This document shows positions 54,409 through 62,987 of a stretch of DNA of 64,000 nt, in pieces. A program made the position numbers and the translations under genes. Below the pieces are notes generated by a model, which saw nothing but the letters and a program-made list of their open reading frames with translations, had not been told where the DNA came from and did not search any database. Where the stretch lies: positions 12,849 through 76,848 of the forward strand of contig NZ_JANCLX010000006.1 in the NCBI RefSeq assembly GCF_024295805.1, in the 5' to 3' direction. Positions within the stretch are counted from its first letter, which is position 1, and every line of letters starts with the position of its first letter. The DNA is from Streptomyces cucumeris. GTDB lineage: Bacteria > Actinomycetota > Actinomycetes > Streptomycetales > Streptomycetaceae.

Positions 54409-55767
54409 ATGGCGACGGGCGATCGCGAGCGGGCGTACGCGCGGGCTCGGCAGGAGGCCGAGCGGCTGGCCGCGGACGGGGTCGGCGGGGTCGCGCTGAC
54501 CTGGGTGGACAACGCGGGCCTGACCCGGGTCAAGACCGTGCCGACCGCACGGCTCCCGCACGCCGTCCGCCGCGGTGTCGGCATGTCCCCGGTCTTCGAC
54601 GTCTATCTGGTGGACGACTCCATGACCACCAGCCCCCATATCGGCGGCCCCGACGGCGATCTCCGGCTCTTCCCCGACCTCGACCGGCTCACCCCGCTGG
54701 CCGCGCAGCCCGGCTGGGCGTGGGCACCGGCCGACCGGTACGACCAGGCCGGGGTGGCGCACCCCGCCTGCCAGCGGCTGTTCGCACAGCGGATGACCGA
54801 GCGGGCCCGGGAGCGGGGGCTCACCCTGCGGATGGGGTTCGAGACGGAGTGGGTGGTCACCTCCGACGAGCCGTCGGAGGACGAGCCGCGCTATCCCAGC
54901 GCGGGTCCGGCGTACGGGATGGCGCGGGTGGTCGATCTCTCCGGCTACCTCGGCGAACTGCTCGGCGCCTGCCACGCCCAGGGGGTCGAGGTGCTCCAGC
55001 TCCACCCGGAGTACTCCCCGGGTCAGTTCGAGGTGTCCGTGGCCCCCTCGGACCCGGTCGGCGCGGCCGATCTGGCCGTGCTCGTGCGGGAGACGATCCG
55101 GGCGGTGTCGGGCCGGGCCGGACTGCATCCGCTGTTCGGTCCGGTGGTACGGGCGGGCGGGGTGGGCAACGGCGGCCACCTTCACCTGAGCCTGTGGCAG
55201 GACGACCGCAATCTGTGCCGGGACGGCGACGGCCCGCTCGGTATGACGGCGACGAGCGAGGCGTTCCTCGCCGGTGTGCTGCGGGCGCTGCCCGCCCTGC
55301 TCGCGGTCGGCGCCCCCTCCCCGGCGAGCTATTTGCGGCTGGAGCCGTCCCGCTGGGCCGGGGCGTACCAGTGCTGGGGGCTGGAGAACCGGGAGGCGGC
55401 GCTGCGGTTCATCACCGGCGCGCCGGACGATCCGGGGGCGGCCAATGCCGAGGTCAAATGCTTCGATCCGGCGGCCAATCCCTATCTGGTGACGGGTTCG
55501 GTCATCGCCGCCGGACTGGCCGGGCTGGATGCCGGGCTGACCCTGCCCGCCCCGGTCAGCGGTGATCCGGTGGGCCAGGGCCGGCAGCGGCGGCTGCCCA
55601 CCTCGCTGCCGGAGGCGGTGGCGGAGTTCGAGGACTCCACCGTGCTCCGGGAGGCGATGGGCGATCCGCTCTTCGAGTCGATCGCGGCGGTGCGCCGGGC
55701 GGAGTCCGAGCTGTTCGCGAAGGCGAGCCCGCAGGAGATCGCGAACGCGACCCGCGGGCGGTACTGA
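54409..55767 (+). CDS. Glutamine-synthetase-like ligase (FluG C-terminal type)
   Basis: Glutamine synthetase superfamily enzyme of 452 residues. The catalytic segments are RMGFETEWVV (metal-binding glutamates), GQFEVSVAPSDP, NGGHLHLSLW and RLEPSRWAGAYQCWG. Sequence divergence from GlnA and the linked amidohydrolase gene place it with gamma-glutamyl ligases that act on amines, such as the Streptomyces GlnA2/3/4 group, or with the C-terminal half of fungal FluG. It is followed 3 bases later by the amidohydrolase gene. Confidence 0.85.
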   Translation: MATGDRERAYARARQEAERLAADGVGGVALTWVDNAGLTRVKTVPTARLPHAVRRGVGMSPVFDVYLVDDSMTTSPHIGGPDGDLRLFPDLDRLTPLAAQPGWAWAPADRYDQAGVAHPACQRLFAQRMTERARERGLTLRMGFETEWVVTSDEPSEDEPRYPSAGPAYGMARVVDLSGYLGELLGACHAQGVEVLQLHPEYSPGQFEVSVAPSDPVGAADLAVLVRETIRAVSGRAGLHPLFGPVVRAGGVGNGGHLHLSLWQDDRNLCRDGDGPLGMTATSEAFLAGVLRALPALLAVGAPSPASYLRLEPSRWAGAYQCWGLENREAALRFITGAPDDPGAANAEVKCFDPAANPYLVTGSVIAAGLAGLDAGLTLPAPVSGDPVGQGRQRRLPTSLPEAVAEFEDSTVLREAMGDPLFESIAAVRRAESELFAKASPQEIANATRGRY

Positions 55768-55770
55768 ACG

Positions 55771-56949
55771 GTGGCCGCCGAGAGGCCGGACCCGGCCGAG
55801 CTCCCGCTGCCGCCCCTGGTGGACCACCACTGCCACGGGGTGGTCCGCTCCGAGCTGGATCCGGCCGCGTTCGAGGCGTTCCTGACCGAGTCCGACGCAC
55901 CCGCCGCGCTCGGCACCACGTTCTTCGACAGCCAGCTGGGCTTCGCGGTGCGCCGCTGGTGTCCGCCGCTGCTCGGGCTGGAACCGCACTGTCCGCCCAC
56001 CCACTACCTCGCCCGGCGGCGCGAGCTGGGGGTGCGGGAGGTGACCCGGCGGCTGCTGGCGGCGTCCGGGATCGGTGAGTTCCTGGTGGACACCGGGCTG
56101 CCCGGAGACCTCACCTCACCACGGGAGCTGGCCGCGGCCTCGGGCGGTACGGCCCATGAGATCGTCCGGCTGGAACACCTGGCGGAACGGACCGCGGACA
56201 CCGCGCTGACCGCGGACGACTTCCTCACCGGGCTGGCGGACGGGGTGCACGAGGCGGCCCGTACGGCGGCGGGGTTCAAATCGGTGGCCGCGTACCGCTA
56301 CGGACTGGACTTCGCGCCCGAACCCCCGGCGCCGGCCGCCGTGCACACCGCGGCCGAGCGCTGGCTGGCCCGCCGGGCCGAGCAGGGCACGGACGGCGGC
56401 GCGGCCGCGGCCCGGGTCACCGACCCCGTACTGCTGCGCCATCTGCTGTGGTCGGCCGCGTACACCGGGCTGCCGCTCCAGTTGCACACCGGGTTCGGCG
56501 ATCCGGACCTGCGGCTGGACCGCTGTGATCCGCTCGCGCTCACCGACTTCGTCCGCGCCGTACGGCCCACCGGCTGCACGCTGATACTGCTGCACGGCTA
56601 TCCCTACCACCGCGGGGCGGGCTATCTGGCCGCCGTCTTCCCCCATGTCTACGCCGATGTGGGGCTGGCCCTGTCGCACACCGGGGCGCGGGCCGGGGCG
56701 GTGCTCGCCGAGATGCTGGAGCTCGCCCCCTTCGGCAAGGTGCTGTTCTCCACCGACGCCTACGGACTGCCGGAGCTGTACGTGGTGGGGGCGCGGCTGT
56801 TCCGGGAGGCGCTGACGGCGCTGGTGGACGGATGGGTGGCGGAGGGGGCCTGGTCACGGCGGGACGCCCACCGGGTGGCGGCGCTGCTCGCCGCGGACAA
56901 CGCCCGCCGGGTGTACGGGCTGGGCAGCGCCTCCGCCCGGGACCGCTGA
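55771..56949 (+). CDS. Amidohydrolase (FluG N-terminal type)
   Basis: Metal-dependent hydrolase of 392 residues in the amidohydrolase_2 family. The metal-binding HHCH is at residues about 16-19. QLHTGFGDPDL and LILLHGYPYHRGAGYL supply further histidines, and LFSTDAYGLPELY holds the late aspartate. In fungal FluG an amidohydrolase domain is fused to a glutamine-synthetase domain; here the same pair is split into coupled genes. GTG 55771 is 3 bases after the upstream stop. It may hydrolyse gamma-glutamyl or amide compounds made by its partner. Confidence 0.85.
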   Translation: MAAERPDPAELPLPPLVDHHCHGVVRSELDPAAFEAFLTESDAPAALGTTFFDSQLGFAVRRWCPPLLGLEPHCPPTHYLARRRELGVREVTRRLLAASGIGEFLVDTGLPGDLTSPRELAAASGGTAHEIVRLEHLAERTADTALTADDFLTGLADGVHEAARTAAGFKSVAAYRYGLDFAPEPPAPAAVHTAAERWLARRAEQGTDGGAAAARVTDPVLLRHLLWSAAYTGLPLQLHTGFGDPDLRLDRCDPLALTDFVRAVRPTGCTLILLHGYPYHRGAGYLAAVFPHVYADVGLALSHTGARAGAVLAEMLELAPFGKVLFSTDAYGLPELYVVGARLFREALTALVDGWVAEGAWSRRDAHRVAALLAADNARRVYGLGSASARDR

Positions 56950-57038
56950 GGACCCCTGGCCTCCCCCCGGGTGGCGCGGACACCGGGTGCGCGCAGTACG
57001 GTGCCCGAACGAACCCGTCAGTAACCGGAGGAGATCGC

Positions 57039-57830
57039 ATGCGGATCAGCGGTACGACCGTCCTGCTCACCGGGGCGACCGGAGGCATCGGCCAGACTCT
57101 GGCCCGCGCGCTCGCGGCCAAGGGCGCCAAGCTCCTGCTCACCGGGCGGCGCGAGGAGGTACTGCGGCCGCTGGCCGACCGGCTCGGCGGACGGGCGCTG
57201 GTGGCCGATCTGTCCGATCGCAAGGACCTCGAGCGGCTGGCGGAGGAGGCGTCGGACGCCCGGATCCTCATCGCCAACGCGGCGCTGCCCTCCAGCGGTC
57301 CGGTCCTGGACTACGAGACCGACCAGCTCGATCGCGCCCTCGACGTCAATCTGCGCGCCCCGCTGCTGCTGTCGCGGCTGATGGCCCCGAAGATGGTGGC
57401 CGAGGGCTCCGGACACCTGGTGATGATCGGCTCGTTGTCGGGCCGGGCCGCCTCCCCCGGCGCCGCCCTCTACAACGCGTCCAAGTTCGGACTGCGGGGC
57501 TTCACCCTGGGACTGCGCCAGGATCTGCACGGCACCGGGGTCGGGGTGTCGCTGGTCCAGCCCGGATTCGTCGGTGACGCGGGCATGTTCGCCGATTCCG
57601 GCGCCACTCCCCCCGCCGGGGTGCGGACCGTCTCCACCCGCCAGGTGGCCGTGGCGACCCTCCGCGCCATCGAGCGCAACCGCGCCGAGGTGAACGTGGC
57701 CCCGGTGGAGCTGCGTTTCGGCAGCGCCCTCGGCGGCCTCTTCCCGAGCCTGTCCGAGCGGGCGCAGCGGCGGGCGGGTGCCGACAGGACCGCCCGCCAA
57801 CTCGCCGACGGGCAGCGCGACAAGCGCTGA
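57039..57830 (+). CDS. SDR-family NAD(P)-dependent oxidoreductase
   Basis: Classical short-chain dehydrogenase of 263 residues. The cofactor motif is LLTGATGGIGQTLA, NAALPS follows, and the catalytic triad lies in IGSLSGRAASPGAALYNASKFG (Ser, Tyr and Lys all present). The PG region is LVQPGFVGDAG. ATG 57039 is preceded by GGAGGAG. The substrate is unknown. It is monocistronic, with gaps of about 90 and 150 bases on either side. Confidence 0.92.
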   Translation: MRISGTTVLLTGATGGIGQTLARALAAKGAKLLLTGRREEVLRPLADRLGGRALVADLSDRKDLERLAEEASDARILIANAALPSSGPVLDYETDQLDRALDVNLRAPLLLSRLMAPKMVAEGSGHLVMIGSLSGRAASPGAALYNASKFGLRGFTLGLRQDLHGTGVGVSLVQPGFVGDAGMFADSGATPPAGVRTVSTRQVAVATLRAIERNRAEVNVAPVELRFGSALGGLFPSLSERAQRRAGADRTARQLADGQRDKR

Positions 57831-57979
57831 GCCACCGGTGCGCGGAGGGCCGGCGACCGCCTTCCGCGCACCCGGCGCGTACTCCGCCGTCGCCGGGCCC
57901 GGTACGAGCGGGCCGATACCGGCCGGTTGTGGTGTAGGTTCGAGCGCCCCCACCGGGAGTTCGAGCAAGGAGCGGGTCG

Positions 57980-59041
57980 ATGCGTGCTGTGGTGTTCGAC
58001 GACTTCGGGCACAGGCCCGAGGTCCGGGTCGTCGACGACCCCGCCCCCTCCCGGAGCGGTGTGGTGATCCGCGTCGAGGCGACCGGACTGTGCCGCAGCG
58101 ACTGGCACGGCTGGATGGGGCACGACCCGGAGATCCGGCTGCCGCACGTCCCGGGCCATGAACTGGCGGGCGTGGTCGAGGAGGTGGGCGCGGACGTCCT
58201 CAACTGGAGCCCCGGGCACCGGGTCACCGTGCCCTTCGTCTGCGCGTGCGGGCGCTGCGCGGCCTGTGCGGAGGGTGCCCAGCAGGTGTGCGAGCGGCAG
58301 ACGCAGCCCGGCTTCACCCACTGGGGGTCGTTCGCGGAGTTCGTGGCGATCGAGAACGCCGATGTGAACCTGGTCGGCATCCGCAACGAGCTGTCGTTCA
58401 CCACGGCCGCCGGTCTCGGCTGCCGGTTCGCCACCGCCTTCCGCGCCGTGGTGACCCAGGGCCGGGTCGCCCCGGGCGACTGGGTGGCGGTGCACGGCTG
58501 CGGCGGGGTGGGGCTGTCCGCGGTCATGATCGCTGCGGCGGCCGGGGCACGGGTGGTGGCGGTGGACATCTCCCCGCGGGCGCTCGCGCTGGCCGCGCGG
58601 TTCGGGGCGGAGGTGTGCGTGGACGCTGCGTCCACCCTGGGATCGGTGGCGGAGGCGGTCGCGGACGCGACGGGCGGCGGGGCGCATGTCTCCCTGGACG
58701 CGCTGGGCTCCCCGCGGACCTGCGCGGCCTCCATCAAGTCCCTGCGCCGCCACGGCCGTCATGTCCAGGTGGGGCTGCTGCCCCCGGCCGCCGGGACGCC
58801 GATGCTGCCCATGGACCGGGTGATCGCGCTCGAACTGCAGCTGCTGGGCAGCCACGGTATGGCCGCCCACGCCTACCGGCCGATGATGGAGATGGTCGAG
58901 GCCGGGTCGCTGCGGCCCGATCTGCTGGTCACCGATGTCATCGGACTGGACGAGGTGCCCGACGCGCTGTCGACGATGGCGGCGGGCGCCAAGGGCGGGG
59001 TCACCGTCATCGAACCGGGCCGTCCGCCCCGGAGGCGCTGA
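57980..59041 (+). CDS. Zinc-dependent alcohol dehydrogenase
   Basis: Medium-chain dehydrogenase of 353 residues. Catalytic zinc ligands are in GLCRSDWHGW and PGHELAGVV. The structural zinc site is CACGRCAACAEGAQQVC, and the NAD domain contains VHGCGGVGLSAVMIA. This is a common Streptomyces alcohol dehydrogenase of broad or unknown specificity. ATG 57980 starts MRAVVFDDFG. Regulation is not visible. Confidence 0.93.
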   Translation: MRAVVFDDFGHRPEVRVVDDPAPSRSGVVIRVEATGLCRSDWHGWMGHDPEIRLPHVPGHELAGVVEEVGADVLNWSPGHRVTVPFVCACGRCAACAEGAQQVCERQTQPGFTHWGSFAEFVAIENADVNLVGIRNELSFTTAAGLGCRFATAFRAVVTQGRVAPGDWVAVHGCGGVGLSAVMIAAAAGARVVAVDISPRALALAARFGAEVCVDAASTLGSVAEAVADATGGGAHVSLDALGSPRTCAASIKSLRRHGRHVQVGLLPPAAGTPMLPMDRVIALELQLLGSHGMAAHAYRPMMEMVEAGSLRPDLLVTDVIGLDEVPDALSTMAAGAKGGVTVIEPGRPPRRR

Positions 59042-59153
59042 GGCGGCGCGGCGGGACCGGGCCGGGGCGGCCGCGCTGGGCCGGATGACTCCACCCGACA
59101 CGCGCAACGGGAACTTTTGCGGTGCGATGAGGTGCGAGCTACGTTCACGGAGT

Positions 59154-59168
59154 ACGAAACGGTTTCGT
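59154..59168. promoter_or_regulatory. TetR-like operator upstream of DHA2 exporter
   Basis: ACGAAACGGTTTCGT is a perfect 7+1+7 palindrome 43 bases before the exporter start. It has the form of a TetR-family operator, but no TetR gene lies next to it in the window. Confidence 0.65.
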
Positions 59169-59211
59169 TCCCCTGCGTAACCGTTCAGCCTCCCGTCCGG
59201 AGGGCACCGCC

Positions 59212-60717
59212 ATGCGCCAGACCACCACCGGCACCCCGACCGGCCCGACCACTCCGACCTCCCCGCCCACCGATCCGGTGCGGCACCGCTGGTGGATCCT
59301 CGTCGCCATCGGCATCGCCCAGCTCATGGTGGTCCTCGACGCCACCGTCGTGAACATCGCACTGCCCTCGGCCCAGCGGGACCTCGGCTTCTCCGACGGC
59401 AACCGCCAGTGGATCGTGACCGCCTACTCCCTCACCTTCGGCAGTCTGCTGCTCCTCGGCGGGCGGCTGGCCGACCTGTTCGGGCGCCGGGCGGTCTTCC
59501 TCATCGGTGTGACCGGGTTCGCCGCCGCCTCCGCGCTCGCGGGAGCGGCGAGCGGCTTCGGACTGCTGGTCACCGGCCGCGCCCTGCAGGGGCTCTTCGC
59601 CGCGCTGCTCGCCCCGGCCGCGCTGTCCCTGCTCAACACCACCTTCACCGATCCCAGGGAGCGGGCGAAGGCGTTCGGCGCGTACGGTGCGATCGCCGTC
59701 TCCGGCGGCGGTATCGGGCTGCTGCTCGGCGGACTGCTCACCGAGCACCTGAGCTGGCGGTGGACCCTCTACGTCAATCTCGCCTTCGCCGCCCTGGCGC
59801 TGGCCGGCGGTGTGGCGTTCCTCCGCCGCGGGGCACCCGCCGACCGGCCCCGGCTGGACCTCCCGGGCACCGTGCTGGTCTCGGCGGGCCTGTTCGGGCT
59901 GGTCTACGGCTTCTCCAACGCCGAGAGCCACTCCTGGTCCTCCGTGCACACCTGGGGGTTCCTGGCCGCCGGGACCGTACTGCTGCTGCTCTTCGCGCGC
60001 TGGCAGACCCGCACCGCCCATCCGCTGCTGCCGCCCCGGGTGCTGCTGGACCGTGACCGCGGCGCCTCCTTCCTGGCCATCGGGCTCTCCGGCGCGGGCA
60101 TGTTCGGCGTCTTCCTCTTCCTGACCTACTACCTCCAGGGCAGTCTGCGGTTCAGCCCCGTCCAGACCGGTCTGGCGTTCCTCCCGATGATCGGCGGACT
60201 GATGGTCAGCGCACAGCTCTCCACCATGGTCCTGGTCCCCCGGATGGGCCCCAAGGCGGTGGTGCCGCTGGGCATGGGGCTGACCGCCGTCTCGATGGTG
60301 TGGCTGACCGGTCTCGGCCTGGACAGCGGCTATGCCGCGGCCGTACTGCCGCCGCTGCTGCTGTCGGGGATCGGCCTCGGTCTGGTGATGCCACCGGCGA
60401 TGGCCATGGCCACCGACCGGATCGCCGCGGACGACGCCGGGGTCGCCTCCGCCGCCGTCAACACGATGCAGCAGATCGGCGGTTCCATCGGCACCGCGCT
60501 GCTCAACACCCTGGCCGCGGACGCCGCGGCGGACTACCTCACCGAACACCGGCCGGGTCCGGTCACCGCGGCGCGGGCCCAGTTGCACAGCTACGCGGTC
60601 GCCTACTGGTGGTCGGCGGGCATCTTCATCGCGGGGGTGCTGCTCACGGCGGTCCTGTACCGCAAGGGCCGGACCACCAGGGACGCCGGGACACCGGCGG
60701 TGGCCGTGCCCGTATGA
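59212..60717 (+). CDS. DHA2-family (EmrB/QacA) MFS drug exporter
   Basis: Drug:H+ antiporter of 501 residues with 14 predicted helices. Motif D1 is LMVVLDATVVNIALPS, motif A is GRLADLFGRRAVFLIG, and motif C-like GGGIGLLLGGLL is present. It probably expels a toxic compound or a natural product. ATG 59212 has GGAGGG 8 bases upstream. A palindrome upstream suggests control by a TetR-family repressor encoded elsewhere. Confidence 0.93.
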   Translation: MRQTTTGTPTGPTTPTSPPTDPVRHRWWILVAIGIAQLMVVLDATVVNIALPSAQRDLGFSDGNRQWIVTAYSLTFGSLLLLGGRLADLFGRRAVFLIGVTGFAAASALAGAASGFGLLVTGRALQGLFAALLAPAALSLLNTTFTDPRERAKAFGAYGAIAVSGGGIGLLLGGLLTEHLSWRWTLYVNLAFAALALAGGVAFLRRGAPADRPRLDLPGTVLVSAGLFGLVYGFSNAESHSWSSVHTWGFLAAGTVLLLLFARWQTRTAHPLLPPRVLLDRDRGASFLAIGLSGAGMFGVFLFLTYYLQGSLRFSPVQTGLAFLPMIGGLMVSAQLSTMVLVPRMGPKAVVPLGMGLTAVSMVWLTGLGLDSGYAAAVLPPLLLSGIGLGLVMPPAMAMATDRIAADDAGVASAAVNTMQQIGGSIGTALLNTLAADAAADYLTEHRPGPVTAARAQLHSYAVAYWWSAGIFIAGVLLTAVLYRKGRTTRDAGTPAVAVPV

Positions 60718-60740
60718 GCCAGGGCGGGGCCGATCCACGG

Positions 60741-60776
60741 ACGGGGCGGGGACCGGCTGCCCGGCCCCCGCCCCGT
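60741..60776. terminator. Convergent terminator hairpin
   Basis: ACGGGGCGGGG (60741-60751) pairs with CCCCGCCCCGT (60766-60776) across a 14-base loop, between the 3' ends of the exporter and the convergent glutathione peroxidase gene. The stem is extremely GC-rich with no T run. Confidence 0.65.
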
Positions 60777-60794
60777 CCCGGCGCTCCGGGTGCG

Positions 60795-61283
60795 TCAGCC
60801 AGGCAGCTGGGTCTCGATCGCGGCCACCAGCTCCGGCGCCTCCGGCTCGGTGCGCGGCCGGAAGCGGCCGACCACCTCACCGCTCGGCGAGATCAGGAAC
60901 TTCTCGAAGTTCCACTGCACATCCCCGGCCTCCCCGGCGGCGTCCGCCGCCTTGGTCAGCTCGGTGTAGAGCGGGTGCCGCCCCTCGCCGTTGACATCGG
61001 CCTTCTCCAGCAGCGGGAAGGTGACGCCGTAGCTCGTGGAGCAGAAGGTCTGGATCTCCTCGCTCGTACCCGGCTCCTGGCCCGCGAACTGGTTGCAGGG
61101 CACGCCCAGTACGGTGAAGCCGCGCCCGGCATACCGCTGCTGGAGCCGCTCCAGGCCCTCGTACTGCGGGGTCAGACCGCACTTGGACGCCACATTGACC
61201 AGCAGCACCGCGGTGTCCTGGTGCGCGCCGAGCGTGGTGGGCTCGCCGGCCAGCGTGCGCAGCGGAATGTCGTACAGGCTCAT
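60795..61283 (-). CDS. Glutathione peroxidase family protein (Cys type)
   Basis: Thiol peroxidase of 162 residues reducing peroxides. The catalytic Cys35 sits in NVASKCGLTPQY; it is Cys, not Sec. GVPCNQFAGQEPG supplies the conserved Gln, and WNFEKFLI the conserved Trp and Asn. Actinobacteria lack glutathione, so thioredoxin or mycothiol-linked reduction is expected. ATG 61283 (MSLYDIPLRTL) gives the typical length. It lies downstream of the cache-domain gene on the same strand. Confidence 0.93.
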   Translation of the reverse strand: MSLYDIPLRTLAGEPTTLGAHQDTAVLLVNVASKCGLTPQYEGLERLQQRYAGRGFTVLGVPCNQFAGQEPGTSEEIQTFCSTSYGVTFPLLEKADVNGEGRHPLYTELTKAADAAGEAGDVQWNFEKFLISPSGEVVGRFRPRTEPEAPELVAAIETQLPG

Positions 61284-61322
61284 CGGGTCAACCGCCTTCG
61301 TCGTTCCTCCGGTACGCACAAT

Positions 61323-62099
61323 CTATGTGACCAGGATGAGCGGGATGCCACCACAGGGCCGCAGCCGCCGTCCGCCGTGCGCGACACCGTCGGCAGGACC
61401 GTCGGGGACCGCCGCGAAGTCCGGGCCCTTGAAGAGGGCGCCGGTGAGGTAGTCGGCGCAGGTCGAGGCGGCGACCCGGCCGCGTGCGTTGACCAGGAAG
61501 GCGGGGGCGGGCAGCCGCTGCATCACCGGCATCACCGCGGCCTCGAAGTGCGAGAGGTACACATCCGCCGCCGCCACACCCATGAAGCGGCCGTCGACCG
61601 TCACGGGCACGGAGAGGGTGAGGCTGTACTCGTCGGAGCAGAGGTAGTCCACATACGGTCCGGCCACCGCCCGGCGGCCGGTGTCACGGGCCAGTGCGAA
61701 CCAGTCCCAGTGGGTGTAGTCGGAGTACGCCGAGTGCTCCGGGTCCAGGTCGAGCAGGAGCGGGCGCACCTCACCGCCCGATCCGATCTGCCACCACTCC
61801 AGCCAGGCGGGGACGTCAGCGAGCAGTTTCGGCGCGGCCACGAACCCGGCGCCGGAAACCAGTCCGAGGCGGGTGAGCCGGCTCTGGAGGCCGGGGCGGA
61901 GCTCGGCGAGATCGGTGGTCTCGGGCTGTCTCCCGGCCGCGGTGACGGAGGTCAGCAGCGCCGCCGCATCGTCACGGATCTCGCGGACGGCGTCGAAGAC
62001 GCCCTCCAGGGTGTCGCGGACGCGGGCCGCCACATCGGCGGCCGTCACCTCACCGAAGAGGTCCGGCCCGGCACCCGCGGGACGGGGGCTGCTACCCAT
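61323..62099 (-). CDS. Cache-domain ligand-sensing protein
   Basis: Protein of 258 residues with a dCache/PDC-like sensory fold. It has an N-terminal helical part (VRDTLEGVFDAVREIRDDAAALL) and a sensor core including WWQIGSGGEVRPLLLDLDP, WDWFALARDTGRRAVAGPYVDYL and LTLSVPVTVDGRFMGVAAADV. No signal peptide or output domain is seen, which is unusual since cache domains are normally extracellular. ATG 62099 has AGGAGA upstream. It follows the GntR regulator by 10 bases and probably helps sense the ligand of the adjacent ABC transporter system. Confidence 0.8.
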   Translation of the reverse strand: MGSSPRPAGAGPDLFGEVTAADVAARVRDTLEGVFDAVREIRDDAAALLTSVTAAGRQPETTDLAELRPGLQSRLTRLGLVSGAGFVAAPKLLADVPAWLEWWQIGSGGEVRPLLLDLDPEHSAYSDYTHWDWFALARDTGRRAVAGPYVDYLCSDEYSLTLSVPVTVDGRFMGVAAADVYLSHFEAAVMPVMQRLPAPAFLVNARGRVAASTCADYLTGALFKGPDFAAVPDGPADGVAHGGRRLRPCGGIPLILVT

Positions 62100-62109
62100 C
62101 GGTGGTCTC

Positions 62110-62871
62110 CTAGGGAGGGGATCCGTCGGCGGAGCCGGGGGTGGCGAGGCGGAGTTCGACCAAGCGCCCCACGCACAGCCGGACGCACGCCTCGGCCAGC
62201 GTCCTGGCCCGATCGTCCGCACCATCTTGCAGGGCGCAGATCACAGCGCGGTGACGATCGCACACGTCCTTCAGACACTCGTCGTCCGCGAGCACCAGCG
62301 AGAGCAGCGCGCCCACTTCGGTCTGGAGGGCGATGGCCTCGCGGGTCAGCCGCGCGGACTGGGCGGCGGCGGCCAGCTCCACATGGAAGCGGCCGTGCAC
62401 CCGGCTGCGCGCCGGGGGCTCCACGGCGGCGGCCAACTGCTCGACGGAGCGGCCGAGTTGGACCAGGTCATCCGGTTCGGTGCGATGGGCGGCCAGCCGG
62501 GCGGTGGCACCGGAGACGGCGGCCCAGTGATCGCCGAGGTCCCGCAGCTCCTCGGTGCTCCAGCCGATGAGCAGACCGCGCAGCCGCTCCTCGGCGGGGC
62601 CCTCGGGAACGGTGACGAAGCTGCCGCCGCCCCGCCCCCTGCGGGTGGTGACCAACCCCTGCTGACGCAGGGCCATCAGAGCCTCACGCAGGGTCACGGT
62701 CGAGACCCCGAGCCGCGTCGCGAGGTCGGACTCACCGGGCAGCTGCTCCCCGTCCGCCAGCAGCCCGAGCTCTATGGCATCCCCCAGCCGCCGCACGACG
62801 GCGTCCACTCTGGCCTGGCTGTCGACAGGTGCGAAGACACCCTGCCGAGCACCGCCGAAGTCTCGCGTCAC
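62110..62871 (-). CDS. FadR/GntR-family regulator (FCD domain)
   Basis: Repressor of 253 residues. The N-terminal winged helix-turn-helix (LPGESDLATRLGVSTVTLREALMALRQ) is GntR type. The C-terminal helical FCD ligand-binding domain (FHVELAAAAQSARL, VCDRHRAVICALQDG) binds small carboxylates or amines. GTG 62871 is preferred because GAGGGG lies 9 bases upstream; GTG 62880 is the longer alternative. It diverges from the polyamine-type ABC gene and probably represses it and itself. Confidence 0.9.
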   Translation of the reverse strand: MTRDFGGARQGVFAPVDSQARVDAVVRRLGDAIELGLLADGEQLPGESDLATRLGVSTVTLREALMALRQQGLVTTRRGRGGGSFVTVPEGPAEERLRGLLIGWSTEELRDLGDHWAAVSGATARLAAHRTEPDDLVQLGRSVEQLAAAVEPPARSRVHGRFHVELAAAAQSARLTREAIALQTEVGALLSLVLADDECLKDVCDRHRAVICALQDGADDRARTLAEACVRLCVGRLVELRLATPGSADGSPP

Positions 62872-62914
62872 GGCACTCACCCCCTCGTCATTGACTCAGG
62901 CTTTACCTTAACGG

Positions 62915-62931
62915 GGTCTTGTAATTAGACC
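62915..62931. promoter_or_regulatory. GntR operator candidate
   Basis: GGTCT-TGTAATT-AGACC is an inverted repeat (5+7+5) in the AT-rich divergent promoter between the GntR regulator and the ABC transporter gene. Such spaced half-sites suit FadR-subfamily dimers. Confidence 0.5.
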
Positions 62932-62987
62932 TATGACTTCATAGTTTTACGGACCAACGACCAGCGGCATCAGAAAGGTTCCCGCCC

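Noticed and set aside
60718..62570. Plus-strand frame beyond the DHA2 exporter
   Set aside because: Antisense to the glutathione peroxidase, cache and GntR genes, all of which have clear domains.
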